A stretch of 64,000 bases of DNA from Embiotoca jacksoni (Eukaryota; Chordata; Actinopteri; Embiotocidae), in the NCBI GenBank assembly GCA_022577435.1, contig JAKOON010000002.1:12806184-12870183 (forward strand). The letters are read 5' to 3'. This document shows, piece after piece, positions 36,218 through 48,378 of the stretch (the first letter of the stretch is position 1; every line of letters begins with the position of its first letter). Under the pieces are notes generated by a model. The model saw nothing but the letters and a program-made list of their open reading frames with translations. It had not been told where the DNA came from and ran no database searches. A program made the translations under genes and the position numbers.

Positions 36218-39200
36218 CAGAGATTGAGTGTTTGTTTTTTCTTCTTTATGTGTTTTTGTATTCCTTGATTTAATACTATTATTCTTTTTTGGTCTGGTTT
36301 ATTACATACAGCATTTGGAGTATATTATTTTGAACCAGTGAGCTGGACTATTTCTCTCTTGCACTCCTCTATCATTGTTCACACAAAATGTGTCCCTTTT
36401 TGTGAGTACAAACTATTGCAACACTAGGAATGTCTTCCAGGAGAAAGTGCTTGAAAATGTGCTCTCTTCCCGAATTTTTGTCCCTCTCAAGAACACGCTT
36501 TTCATTTCATCTTTGAGTATGGCCACTCAGAACAGCTGTATCCACTTTTGCCTCCTTACTAATTAGACAACATGTCTTATGAACTAGTTCTTTTCTGGCC
36601 CATGCCCTTTGGCTGAACGGAGTTTCATTCTTGTAAGATTTTTGTTTGGTCTCTCTGCTTTTCATTGCAATGGTCTTCCTTCAAAGAAAAAGGAAAATCA
36701 TGGGCCATTTTCTCCATGCTATATTCCCAATCTCAGACCTCTTGCCCACAATCATTCTTTTTGGGTCAATTCCTCTCTCATAGCTGACAGTATTGGGCCA
36801 GTTGAGTGTTGTGAGACCTGAGACAGGCTGCATTGTGACAGATAGGACTCCCACTTCACTAATATTCAACCGCGGGCGACACCAACTCTGGCTGTGCTTA
36901 ATGGAAAACCTGTGTTTTGTCAGCAAACTGACCCCGATGCTCTCGACAGAGAATGAATGCTCCCCACTACGCTTTGAAATCACACCCAGATGACATCAGT
37001 GGTCTGGATGCAAAAGACCCTTAGGTATGTTTGGCATACCCTTCTGACTCACTCCTGGCGTTTAAATCAAAGTAAAAAATGTAAAAAGTAGAAACGAATC
37101 AAAATCTGGGGGGGATAGCATTTTCACTCAGGCCTCACTGCCCAAAATGAAAGTTGTAGCCTACACAGGGTATAAATTATGTAATACTTTGACATGTTTG
37201 AAATAGTACCAAAGATGGACAATTCTTGTAGGTCAGGTTGAGTAAAAATGAAGGGACATTTTCAGCTTGGACTACTAATAACAAGAGAACATATAGATTC
37301 AAGTTATTTTGGAAACTATTTTCATATTTACTTAAATTGCCATAAGTTTATTTATTTTTCATTCACAGCTAAATAGGACAATTTTTGTCCAAATAATTCA
37401 GATTTTTCTCTTAGACAAACTTTTCAAGAGGTGCATCCCAAAAATGTGATTCAAAAGAGTCCACAATCAAAGCTGCATCGGCTTTTCTGAACCCTTAACA
37501 CATCCATATTTCAGACTTTCAAGCTTTCTTACGCTGAACTGAAGAATCATATTGAATAGACAGACTACATCAGAGGGTCTTGCTAAGGAATAAAACATCC
37601 GCTCTTCAAAATGATTCAGGTATTGTGATCCCAACTGATCTAATCTGGATTCTTTTTTGATTCTTATTTGTGATTCTCAGCATATAAGGAGACACACTCT
37701 CTTATGATTGTCTCTAGCAACACAATTCTAACAAAATAGACCTCAAGGACAAAAGGGGGGAAAAGATGGGTTTTTTTGCAAGGGTTTTGAAACATCATTT
37801 GTCTTTATGTATCAGTATTTGTGTATTGTGTCGAACTATGTAGGATTACACTGTGCAATCCTAATGTGGCAGAACAGTCATCTGTCTTTTCCAGCTGCAG
37901 GCAACTATAACATTACTGCCACTCGTCCTAGCATTACATCCACCTGCATCAGCTATACTTTAAATGGTATATGCTGACCACAGAAATGGCTCCCACTGGC
38001 ATCCAGAACCCACCAGTGGACTATTTGCAGCAATTCCCTCTTGTAACGCTCCTCTGCAGTGAGTGAGGCTTGGGTGGTGGCTTCATCCTCCACAATACGA
38101 GGGGATCATAGAACTACAGCTGCAATATTTAACACTTGTTCTCGTTTGAAGTTTTTTGTGGGTGTGTTGGTCTCTTTTCTTTTCTCTTTCAACTTATGGA
38201 AACACAGCCACAGCCATTCAGAGGTCATGTAATATATGTTTTCTCTTTCTTTTTTTCAATTAAATTTTTGTATTCATATATTTTAATGAACTCATCGACC
38301 ATGTCCATGAGTTTTCAGTACACAAGCCCATTTGTCAGATTATGCAGTGTGGCTTCCAAGATTCAATGGTGTAAGTGAGACAATTTTTGTTTTCTCTTGA
38401 AAAGCAAATTTTTCTAACTTTTTCTATGACTGATAAATTATAGTGAAATAAAAAGTCTGGACAGCTTGAATCCCACCATGATAATTCTTAAAGTGTTATC
38501 TGGCTGAAAATTGCAGTCTTTCACAGCTCAAGAGAAACAGAAGGATATCACTCTATATTGTAATCTCATCATAAGAAGACAATTTTTCAAAGCACTGCAG
38601 CGCATCATAAAGCTTCACTGGACCTGAGTGGAATATTAGGCTATGCTGTAGATAAACAGTGGTTGGCCATTCAAAGTAAACACACAGGATCAGTCACAAT
38701 GGCAATCTGCAGATTAAACCCTGAAAGGAGCAGCATTGCTTGATGTTGTACGATACTGCTGATGAGCTATAATGAACAAAGCGATGTATTTGCATACCGA
38801 GAAACTTTTAAACACAAAGCAGGTGACTAGTTAGTGAGCACATAACATTATCCCCATTAAAGCCTCTTTTAATGTTAAAGCAGGGCTGAACTTCAAAGCT
38901 GTTTGGCTGGGGCTTGTCACTCTAATTGCCATTTTATCTAAATGGATCTCTTGACAGACTTGGAAAATGTCAGTTACCCCCACATTTAATTAGTTTTAAC
39001 AAGAATACTGAGGGGAATCAAGTTTAATTAACTCAGACAAATTATTCCAATGGCTAGAGTTAATTTATAGTTCACATAATAATATTATTTAGCTGTTGTT
39101 GTGTTGTTGACTGTATGTGTAGGCCTGTTATGAAAAGTGTTCGCTGCAGATGGTATGAAGTTGATTGAAGTTGATATTTGGGCATTATGTTGTAAACTCC

Positions 39201-39728
39201 TGTGGATTATTGAATGATTATGAGAAGAGACCCCACACACCAGCCTAAATATATAATTACAAAGTCTAATTGTAATCATCTACTTATTTATGATGTGTTT
39301 TAGCAATACAGACTAGTGACTGGCCCTAATCCCGTTAAAACTGAGAAGCCTCATGAATATCAAATCTGATACCATGCAAAGAGGTGCTTTGTATTGAAGT
39401 CATTTCTAGTTATGTATGTTGTCCCTACAACTCATCAACAGCACTGAACTTCTTGCTCATAACACACACTTAAATTTTAACTCATTGGTCTCTGTACACA
39501 GAGTCCACCTTCAGCTCTTCTGCAACAGTCTTGAGAGACTACACTGTGTGATTACCATAATTGTTTTGACCTCATCACAAACTGCCTGCAGAGTAAATAT
39601 TTCAAACGTGTGTGTGTTGTGCTGTGTCCACTTGCATATGAATGCACATATGACACTGCCCTGGGTGTTTTCGGTCTGCAGTGGCATCACTGATGAAAGA
39701 AAGCCAGATGTCTTTCTGTAGGCCAGGA
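36218..39728. other. Non-coding stretch; TAAT-rich segment near 38921-39095
   Basis: Small overlapping frames on both strands (36609-36993) have no recognisable content. The segment 38921-39095 is dense in TAAT/ATTA cores and is discussed as a possible conserved element. Confidence 0.45.

Positions 39729-39808
<80 letters not shown>
39729..39808. repeat. (GT)n microsatellite, one interruption
   Basis: About 40 TG units with a single TA-containing interruption near 39755. Open frames here are array artefacts. Confidence 0.97.
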
Positions 39809-39810
<2 letters not shown>

Positions 39811-39928
39811 CTCCTGGGAGCATCACAATAGGGACAGTACCAGGGTAGAGGGGCGTGGTGCTATAGAGTGTGACGCAACTGCACAGTGCTGTCCAAAACC
39901 TGAAGCAATGCACCATATTGTGAAAGGT

Positions 39929-39930
<2 letters not shown>

Positions 39931-39966
<36 letters not shown>
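39931..39966. repeat. (GT)n microsatellite
   Basis: About 18 TG units, 122 bp downstream of the larger array. Confidence 0.97.
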
Positions 39967-39969
<3 letters not shown>

Positions 39970-40245
39970 CGTCAAAGATCTTTTCCTACAGTTTGACAAA
40001 GATTTACTGATTGTGTTTGTATTATAAAATGTAACGTAATAATGTAATGTAACTTCAAGCAGACAACACATTAAATATTCATTGGCTACACATTATTTTA
40101 TATCATATATTGCTACAGTATTTCAAATACATAAAAAAAAAAAATCATGTCGAACATTAAAATACTATTGTACTTATTTGGTTAATACCATGTATTTTGT
40201 GGTGCACAGTGAGATCGTTTTTATGAATTCTGGAAGGTATACTTA

Positions 40246-40348
40246 AAAAAACATGCACCTCAGGTCTGTGGACTGTGCTGACAGGTCATCATTGTAAATG
40301 AGAATTGGTTCTCAATTGATATTACCTGGTTAAATAAAGGTCAAATAA
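40246..40348 (+). repeat. 5'-truncated SINE tail
   Basis: This is the 3' part only of the SINE that is complete at 45006-45260. It runs from aaaacatgcacctcagg through a tgacaggtcatcattgta phrase to ggttaaataaaggtcaaata. It is essentially identical to that copy apart from a 7-bp insertion/deletion (tctgtgg). 5' truncation fits target-primed reverse transcription. Confidence 0.75.
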
Positions 40349-42494
40349 GGCATAAATGACTTTTTTTTAAAGAATTTTGTTCTTGAGATCCAGCATTGTT
40401 TACATCTTTACATTCATTGCTGGAGTATTTCACCATACTGTAATTCAGTAAGCAGTAAGTTGCTGCCACTTTAAAATCCGTGCAGTAGATTGAAACCATT
40501 AGCAGGAGGTTCCACCATTTGCACAACATAAACAAAATAGGGACCCACTAAGAAAAAGATCCATACCACTACTAAACGTCAAAAACTCCACAGCAAACCT
40601 TCAATGCAGTGGTTCACAACCCTTTTTTTGGAGTGTCTACTTGAACATTGATCAAACTGAAAAACAAAAATGCTAAATCTACTGTATGATATAGAGCAAG
40701 AGAAAGATATGTAATTTATTACACTGCTTTTATAGGTGCCTTGTCAAGCCATGAAAAAACATTTTGAATAGCTGTGAAAATGTTGCTAGCTCTGCTGATC
40801 TCACTGAGAATCAACTGCCTGATCTTCATTTCTATGAAACCTTTCAGTAAGTAGACGCACATATACACACACTCACACACACTGTTGTTGTTAAACAGTT
40901 ATTCTTGGATATTGTCCCCCTTAAACTCCTAAAAAAAAGTCTGTGATGGTTATGGATTATGTTTCTTGAGAAAAAAGAAAGGAAGAAACTTTTTTTAAGT
41001 TTTTTTGTGTCAAGTTGTAGTGGTTTTTAATTTCTTTAAACGTGCTTGGTTTTCCGGCTTTCCTGTCATTTGATGTTACTGAAACCAGACTTCTTCGGTC
41101 TCCTATCTGCTTTGTGTATTTGTGTGTGAGATTCCTCTTGCCAGTGTTGACTCCTTCTAACGTTCCCATGTCCTCATGCGACTCCAGCGGCCATTTGTTT
41201 TACTGCACAACTATCCTCAGCAAAGATGAACTCATGAAACCTGAGAGAAAACAAAGCACTGAATGAATAATCAAAAAAAAAAAAGTTCACTTGGAACACT
41301 GGGTAAGGACCGCATTGGTTGAGTCAGATATTTAAATCCCGAGAGAGAATTAACACTTGTATGTTTTAATTCTCAAGTCTAAACCATCTGTCATCTTATT
41401 ATAATCCTTAAAATACCATTGACCTAATTTGAATAGACACACTTCTGGGAAACATTGAAGTTTTAAGACCTTAATCTTTCCTAAATCCCTTTCATTACAA
41501 TGGTGTATCTATATAAAGTTTGCAGTACTATATCTGTGATGATAAAGCACCATGTCATGATGTCTTTGAGTGTAAATGCCTTTCTCTGTCCCCCCTGGAC
41601 TGTGATTAGTTTACTCTCCTTCAGACAAAACTTTATTACAGTTAAATTAAAGGTACTCTGCTCTGGGCCGGCCAAGGATGGTACTGCTGTCTCGGGGGGT
41701 GGGAGGGGGGCTACAGATATTATAAAATCTCAACAGGGTGACCTGACTGGAAGAACTCACAGAGGAGCTGGGTGAAGTGCAAAGCCGTGATAATGGTGAA
41801 ATCTCCAGGGGAGGGATGCAATTTCTACATGAAACCACTCCAGTCTATGGGCCTGTGAATGGACATGAGATGGGATTGGAAAAAAATGTCTTTCACCCAA
41901 AGAGTTGACAAGATTGGAAAGAGTCAAACGTTACCGTCTGTTAATTCTGCTGCAGTATAACTTCACTGCAGCACAGCACAGACGATACATTTTCTATTTC
42001 TGTAATGCTTACAGTACATGAGCATTTTATGAATAACGTGTTTCAAGATTTATTGCAAAACACCAGAGGGTGGGAAGTGTAGACCTGATAAAAAATTCTC
42101 TTACTTATTCGATTTTTACTGAGGTAGAAGTTTCTTAACTCAAATTTTCCTCTTTAACTGGAGTTATTATTGGATTTGTCGGCTGGCCAGAAACAAGGCT
42201 CACTGAGATTGCTTGCTCTGTTTAAGCTTTCGATTGTGAGCATCTTGAAAGGCCTTGATAACCTTTGTGTACTGAATGCGTGTTTTTGTTTTTGAATCCC
42301 TAAAAGGCCAAAAATTACTTAATGGAGTGGAAACATTTACTTGTGCTTTTGCACCTTTGAAGAAAAGTCCAAAATTCCCTAAAATAGTCTTCATCCCCCT
42401 GCAGGTACAACCTGTCATTTTTACATTTCAGTTTTTGTATGGTAAGTACTAGTGCAAGTTAATGAGCGTTTGACTTACTGGCAGGAGCACATCT
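40349..42494. other. Non-coding stretch, nothing recognised
   Basis: Overlapping frames on both strands near 40957-41266 and 41481-41838 have no family match. G-rich patches lie at about 41694-41709. Confidence 0.5.
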
Positions 42495-42650
42495 TAGACT
42501 AACTGGCTTCCAGTTTTTATGCTAAGCTAAGCTCCTGACTGTAACTTCATATGTAACAGAACGATACGAGCATGGTATCGATCCTTTCATTACCTTTTCG
42601 GTAAGATAATAATCTATTTTCGGGAATTTAATCTATTTCCTTAATGCACC
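42495..42650. repeat. Fragment of a gctaagctaag-type dispersed repeat
   Basis: The order ggcttccag, tatgctaagctaagctcc, ctgtaacttcatatgt, tggtatcgatc and aatctatttcc follows a repeat I recognise from fish introns. The copy is short and diverged. Confidence 0.5.
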
Positions 42651-44344
42651 TATGATATTACTTAACCTCCACAGGATTGATACAAATAGTGTTTATGGCT
42701 GGGCACTTCCAGATGCTGCACTTTAGAAAATCTTTCAAATTTTGTGTTCTGTAATGGACTTGAGCTGGTGCTTAAGCCCAATATATGTCTGAAATGACTG
42801 CTTAAATTCCTGGCAGCACAAGTAAATGTAAATGTGTGATATTTTCTTTATCAATGAGTGTTCACTTGATATGAAACAGAACATTGCCAAGGGACACCAA
42901 AGGAATTTCTGTGTTAAGTCATGAATATTTCATTTTGGTTAGCCATTTAGATTGAATATCTAATTAAATCTCTCTGTCCCTGGGGGAATATACACAATGA
43001 TTCTGCAATTAATTTGATACTTAAAGGCAATGAGCTAGTAATCTAAGAAAACACCCACTGATACAGTTTGTGATCAACTCTCATTGCTGTATATTTACTT
43101 TGAAAGATAAGTGAAGAGAGTATGTTTGAAAGAAAGATGTAGCTACAGTAGACGCCTTGATGAAACATTGATGTGACAGCAGAGATGAATAAAACATACA
43201 GAAATGATCCACGGGTCAAGCAAGCGGTAAATGTGGGCGTAGCTATGTGTCAAGATGTAAATATTGTTAAGGCAGAGACTTTCGGCTGCGTTTCCTAGCA
43301 GACATACTTGAGCTGCTGGCAGGGAGGAGAAACACAGCAGCCTTTAGTTATTTGTGGAAGAAACTAACCCACACCGTTATTCTTTGTGATAAAAGTCATT
43401 CATTATGCATCCATTCAGCTTTGACTTTGGCAGGCTTCAATAAATGATATGGCCACAGCCTGGCATATATAACCAATTCTAAAGAGATAGATGCTCAAAG
43501 GAAGAAGATGATTACGTAGAAAAAAGTCAAGTTTAAGAGCCTTAATGAGTTGAATGCTTTAGAAATGTGTAACAACATCCAGTTTGAAATAAGAGAGAAC
43601 CAGGCACGGCAGAGCTCTCTTTGAATTAGTTATGTGTTCCTTTGAAAGAAATAAAAGTTCATGGTTTGGGCCATAACTACAAGTTTCATCTTTTTTATAT
43701 TGAAAGTATTTTTTATGAGTAATGTTTATTACTTAAAAATAAAAATAAAAATCTAGCTGCAAAAGGAACAGCAGCTGGACCTTCCCTGGAAAGTAACTCT
43801 TCTTCAGACTTGGATCAGTAACTTTACTGAGGGCTACATCTCCATCTGTTTCAGTCTCGCTGGTGGGAGCTGATACTATGGATTTTTTTCAAGTTCCAGC
43901 AAATGAATAAGCTTACTGAATAAGCCTGGTGTATGTTTGTTTACACTGTTTGTGTACTGTGTCTGTACCCGAGATGAAGTTTTATGTTTATGTATGTTTT
44001 TCTTACCATGTGCCTCTGCAGTGTTGTAATGTGTGCATTGTTTGTGTGATGACGCACTTCCCACACAAACACATTTGTGAACCATTTTGTCTTTATTATC
44101 TAAAATGAACACATATAGCCAAAAATAGGAACTGAACTACATGCTGGGTATATTTTCTCTTGTGGCTCTGAAGTTCACCAGTTAATTTAACAATTGACTT
44201 ACTATTAATGTAGTATGTATACTGTGTAGACATATAAAGAAAAACATATTTCAATGTTGTTTTTTGTGAGAGATGGAGAGAAAAAAAAACTGAAAGAAGG
44301 AGGAAGAGAGAGGATATTTTTCAACCCGATACTACACAAAAGTG
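42651..44344. other. Non-coding stretch, nothing recognised
   Basis: No gene or repeat is called. Parts of 42860-43700 are complex and non-repetitive. Confidence 0.5.
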
Positions 44345-44475
44345 TGTAATACCCCTGCCAGTCCACTAGAGGCCACTGTGTCACAGCTTTGCTTGGCGAG
44401 GCGTGAAAAACCACGTGGTTAGGTTTTGGGAAAAAAAATATATTTAGGGTTAGGTGTTCAAGCTACTTGGTAACG
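44345..44475. repeat. Possible dispersed repeat fragment
   Basis: The order gccagtccactagaggcc, a cacgtggttaggttttggg phrase and atttagggttagg resembles a fish repeat with recurrent gtggttagg wording. It may be related to the pair at 24021 and 29058. Edges are uncertain. Confidence 0.35.
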
Positions 44476-44814
44476 GTTTGAAAATGAGTTCCATATTGCT
44501 TTCTTGTTGAAAGGACATTGCTTGTTTTTGTTGACAAATGACCTCTGTCAGATTAGCTTTGTCATGACCTATGTGATGTGCGACTACTTTTCACACCAAG
44601 GAGAGGCCAACTGTCACGCTGACACAGTATCTTCTAATTATTACACACTTTGGCGTGATGCTAGACTCCATTTGCCTGTTTGTTTCAGAACTAGTATGAG
44701 ATATGATCATAATTTATAGGCATTTTTGCTCACCAACAGACACAACCAAAATAGTTATTTTATTATCACTATATCTCCTGACAAATTAAACAAAAATCCA
44801 GGTTGATCTGTGAA
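44476..44814. other. Non-coding stretch, nothing recognised
   Basis: One 71-codon open frame with no recognisable content. Confidence 0.55.
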
Positions 44815-45300
44815 ATCGGCATTATTACAAAGTTAGTGGCCCTGAAACACTGACAGAGGCTCGAGTAGGTTGTTAATCAGCTGTGAGTCCATGTAGCCAG
44901 ATACTGGAAACATGTGGAAGTTTTTGCTCTCAGCTTCGTGTGTTCTACTTCGATACTGCTTTGAGCTGAATGCTAAACTTAGCATGGTAACATGCATGGT
45001 ATGATTTTTATTTATTTGACCTTTATTTAACCAGGTAATATCAATTGAGAACCAATTCTCATTTACAATGATGACCTGTCAGCACAGTCCTGAGGTGCAT
45101 GTTTTTGGATGATGGGAGGAAGCCGGAGAACCCGGAGAGAACCCACGCAAGCACAGGGAGAACATGCAAACTCCTCACAGAAAGGCCCAGGACCGGATTT
45201 GAACCCAGAACCTTTTTGCTGTGAGGCGACAGTGCTAACCACTGCACCACCGTGCCGCCCGAAATACTGCTAACAAGCTCATGTTTAGCAGTTATTTTGT
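44815..45300. repeat. Older gctaacatg-type repeat interrupted by a SINE
   Basis: The left part ends with gctgaatgctaaacttagca and tggtaacatgc. After the SINE (45006-45260) the same family appears to resume with actgctaacaagctcatg, then tttagcag. The two halves fit one older repeat split by the younger SINE. The outer edges are vague. Confidence 0.45.
45006..45260 (-). mobile_element. Full-length tRNA-derived SINE, V-SINE/DANA-like
   Basis: Read on the minus strand, it begins cggcacggtggtgcagtgg, which holds an A-box-like block. After gcctcacagcaaaaaggtt comes the B-box ggttcaaatcc. The central domain contains gagtttgcatgttctccc, then gcgtgggttctctccggg and ggcttcctcccatc, the hallmark of the DANA/V-SINE group. 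The tail is ggttaaataaaggtcaaata, ending in an A/T-rich end. SINEs of this kind are transcribed by RNA polymerase III from the internal boxes and copied by a LINE that shares their tail; the partner is not in this window. No clear target duplication was found. Confidence 0.85.
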
Positions 45301-47302
45301 TTGCCAAGCTCAACATCAATTATTGCAATGTGAATCCATCTTATCGCTTTCAAACTGGTGAAGACGTGCTCTGCTATTGCACCATTCAGAGTTACTAAGT
45401 TCAATCACAATGATCACCAAGAGTTGAGATTTATTGAATAGTTGTTTCAAGCTACCAGCAGGAGTTCTTGCTCTATACTTAACACTCTGATGACATCCAC
45501 AAGTCCCTTATAGCATAATTCCTGAGCATTCGGCCTCTTTGTTCATGAACCGTGACTAATGGTCAATATTCATGTGAAAAGAAGAACTGAGTGATCAATG
45601 TGGCTCAAGGCTTTAAAGGGAGCAAAGCAGCAACCTTCCTCCTCTCTTCCTCTCTCTTTCTGTTCCCTCTTTCACTCCTCCTCCATTCATCACGCCTTTA
45701 TAAGTACAGAAGACATGAGTGCATGAATATTATCTCTCTCACACACAAGCGCAGCATGATGCAATGTGTTTCAGTGTTTTCTCTGCGTGGATTCGGGGGG
45801 TGGATATGTGTGACTGTGAGTAACTGTGTTTAGCAGCAGACTGTTTCACATCGATCACTGGAAAGGCTTGGAATATGACCTACATGCAATTATAATAAAC
45901 TCAATGTAGAGAAGACTGCATTAATTATGAGCCAGGGAGTGCCCAAAGACGGACACTGATGAATAAAGCGGGAAAACTGCAGCAACATGCGGTAGGCTCC
46001 CCCGGTTTTCTGTCACCCATTTCCTCTCCTCATTTGATCTTGCTAAAAGGAGGGCACTGTGTCCCTGATAGGAGCCACTTGCAGGATTTCCAACGATTCC
46101 TCCTATTTTCCGTTGAACCACTGACACTTACGCCTACTCTGCTTGGATTACCTCTTGTTCCTCCACTGAAAAAGCTGCTGGAAGTGATTGTTGTGTAATT
46201 TTCCTGGAAATGGTGCAGTAAAGGAAGGCTGCATTTGATACAAGAACACTCAGGAATATGACATCTATAAGCGCGCTCAAACGCACAAAAAGATGAAAAG
46301 GGCAGCGACTCAAGTCTAAACGCTATCCCTCTGCTGGGAAGGATCTTAACACCTTACAGTTTGACGTAGGAGAATACATTAAAATGTGGCAACTGTATGA
46401 AATGCAAAACAGTCTATGAATGAATGTGGATTACACTTCTGCAAATTAAAATGGTCCCAATGTGTTTAAGCCTCTGTATACAGTCATTAAAATATATTTG
46501 TCTGGTTCTCATTACTGTATTGTGAGAATGATAATGTTCACAGATAGATTGCTAAAGCACAAATGAAACATTCAATAGGAATTGCCTTCACCACATGAGT
46601 TCATGAAGAATTTAGAACGGAAGGTATCACTGTCTTAAAATAGGCTTTGATGGGAAAAATATGTGGGGATAAATTCAGCAAAAATAGCTCACTCATTGAG
46701 TAGGATCATGTGGTGAAGGAAGACGAAATGTGATAAGCTGCTTTGAGAAAGAAGAAACTGGGGAAAAAATAGCTATGAGGAAATAAGACCGAAGAAGGTG
46801 TTAACTTTGAAAACGGGATTTCATGAGAGCGATGGGTCTACAGAGTTACAGGGACTGGCAGGACTGGTGTTGATCCAGCCCATGAATAAGGAATTAGGCC
46901 CGAACGTCCAGTGGGTAGTTGAGCGCTATCCCACAGAGCTACCCGGGTCTGCGCACAAGGGGGGTTGGTCTCATTCATCATTAACTGCAGCTTAAGGTGA
47001 ATGAAGGCAAAGAGACCCGGGAAATGAGACGATGCTGGAGAGGGAAGGTGACAGATGAAGGCAGAACTGGAGAAAGATTATTAAGGGGTTTGGAAAACGG
47101 ATAAAGCTGAGAGAGCATGAAGATGTGAAGGATATCAAAAAAAAAAAAAAAACATCAAGGACTGGAAGGAAGACTGAGGAACTCGTAAATTAAAGGAGCC
47201 AAGAAGATGGGTAGCTGAGAGATGCACAAGGGGATATTCAAGACATCCACGAACAGGAACAGGCAGTCACATATGCAGGAACATGACATCATCACCTTGT
47301 GC
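45301..47302. other. Non-coding stretch, nothing recognised
   Basis: Overlapping small frames at 45921-46198 and one at 46798-46995 have no match. A 16-base A run lies at 47137-47152. The region 46600-47280 is purine-rich on the plus strand. Confidence 0.5.
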
Positions 47303-47329
47303 AGATGATGATGATGATGATGATGATGA
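47303..47329. repeat. (GAT)n microsatellite
   Basis: Nine GAT units. Confidence 0.95.
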
Positions 47330-48280
47330 CGTGTTTAGCTCTTATCATTACTGTGATGGAAAGTACAGAATGAAGAAGAATTTAAACCAGTTCACAAATG
47401 GGTCAATAGTTTCTCAATATCAGCAGGAACAGCAGAAAGGTCACATTTATTAACTGATGAGCCACTTGAGGTGAGGCAGAAAAAAAATTATCAGGTCAAA
47501 TTTAGACGAGTAGACCATACTTTCGAGGTACATGATGCCGATATCAAAATACCGTTTCTGGGTCTAAGCTTCAAGGCCCTAGATAGGGCACCCAAAAAAA
47601 AAACATAGACATGCATTTAAGCAGACTTTGTGTGGCCTTGCAACCAAAGAAAACAACCCACTCTGGTCTATTCAGATTAAAAAGTTGCCAGATAATGTGA
47701 CGTTGACTTTTTCCGATGAAATCAAACCCACTACAAACCACAAAAAGGAGCACAGACAAATTATCTCACGCAAAATAACCAAGACTGTTCTAACTTGGTT
47801 CAGTGAATCCTGTAGTAACACATGTAACAGTGAGAAGCCAATTGAATGTCTTCAATGTCTTTAAGGGACCAGAAGCAAACAAGGTTGGCTAGCTATTTAA
47901 ACAAACTTTAAAAGAATCCAATATGTATTTTTCTCCCACAGCTAAATCTTTGAGAACTGTGTACGACTCCTCAGGGAACAAAATTCTCCTAATATCATTC
48001 GTCGTTTGCCAGTTTGTAGTTAATTGAGGGGTTCATTTGAAATGGAATAGCAAGCTGTCAGCAGCCACCAGCTGTGGACTAACATGCTTGGTCAGCCATT
48101 GATCAGCTGTAGCTTGTGTAGCATGAACACTTCCTCTTTGTCTCTCCCCATCTCCCTGTCTGTCTGTTTCAACACACATGGCTCGACTAGATCAACAAAC
48201 TATGACAGCAACAGTGAAATCAGCCCGAGTAAACAATAGTTTTCTTCCCAGATGGGCTGCCTCGTATTGATTTCCAGTCA
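47330..48280. other. Non-coding stretch, nothing recognised
   Basis: A pair of antiparallel frames at 47571-47864 have no recognisable content. Confidence 0.55.
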
Positions 48281-48298
48281 AGGCTGAATTCAGAGCAC

Positions 48299-48332
<34 letters not shown>

Positions 48333-48378
48333 GTGCTCTGAATATATATATATATATCTGTGCTCTGAATTCAGCCTA
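48281..48378. repeat. AT-rich palindrome with a repeated arm
   Basis: Left arm aggctgaattcagagcacag (48281-48300) is followed by 15 AT units. Then comes a partial inverted arm ctgtgctctgaat (48331-48342), more AT repeats, and a full inverted arm ctgtgctctgaattcagcct (48358-48377). The left arm can pair with either the partial or the full right arm. A further AT/AC run continues to about 48410. Confidence 0.9.

Noticed and set aside
46858..46960. tRNA-like sequence on the minus strand (gtagctctgtgggatagcgc)
   Set aside because: The D-arm is only approximate, the anticodon stem does not pair, and the B-box does not fit GGTTCRANNCC.
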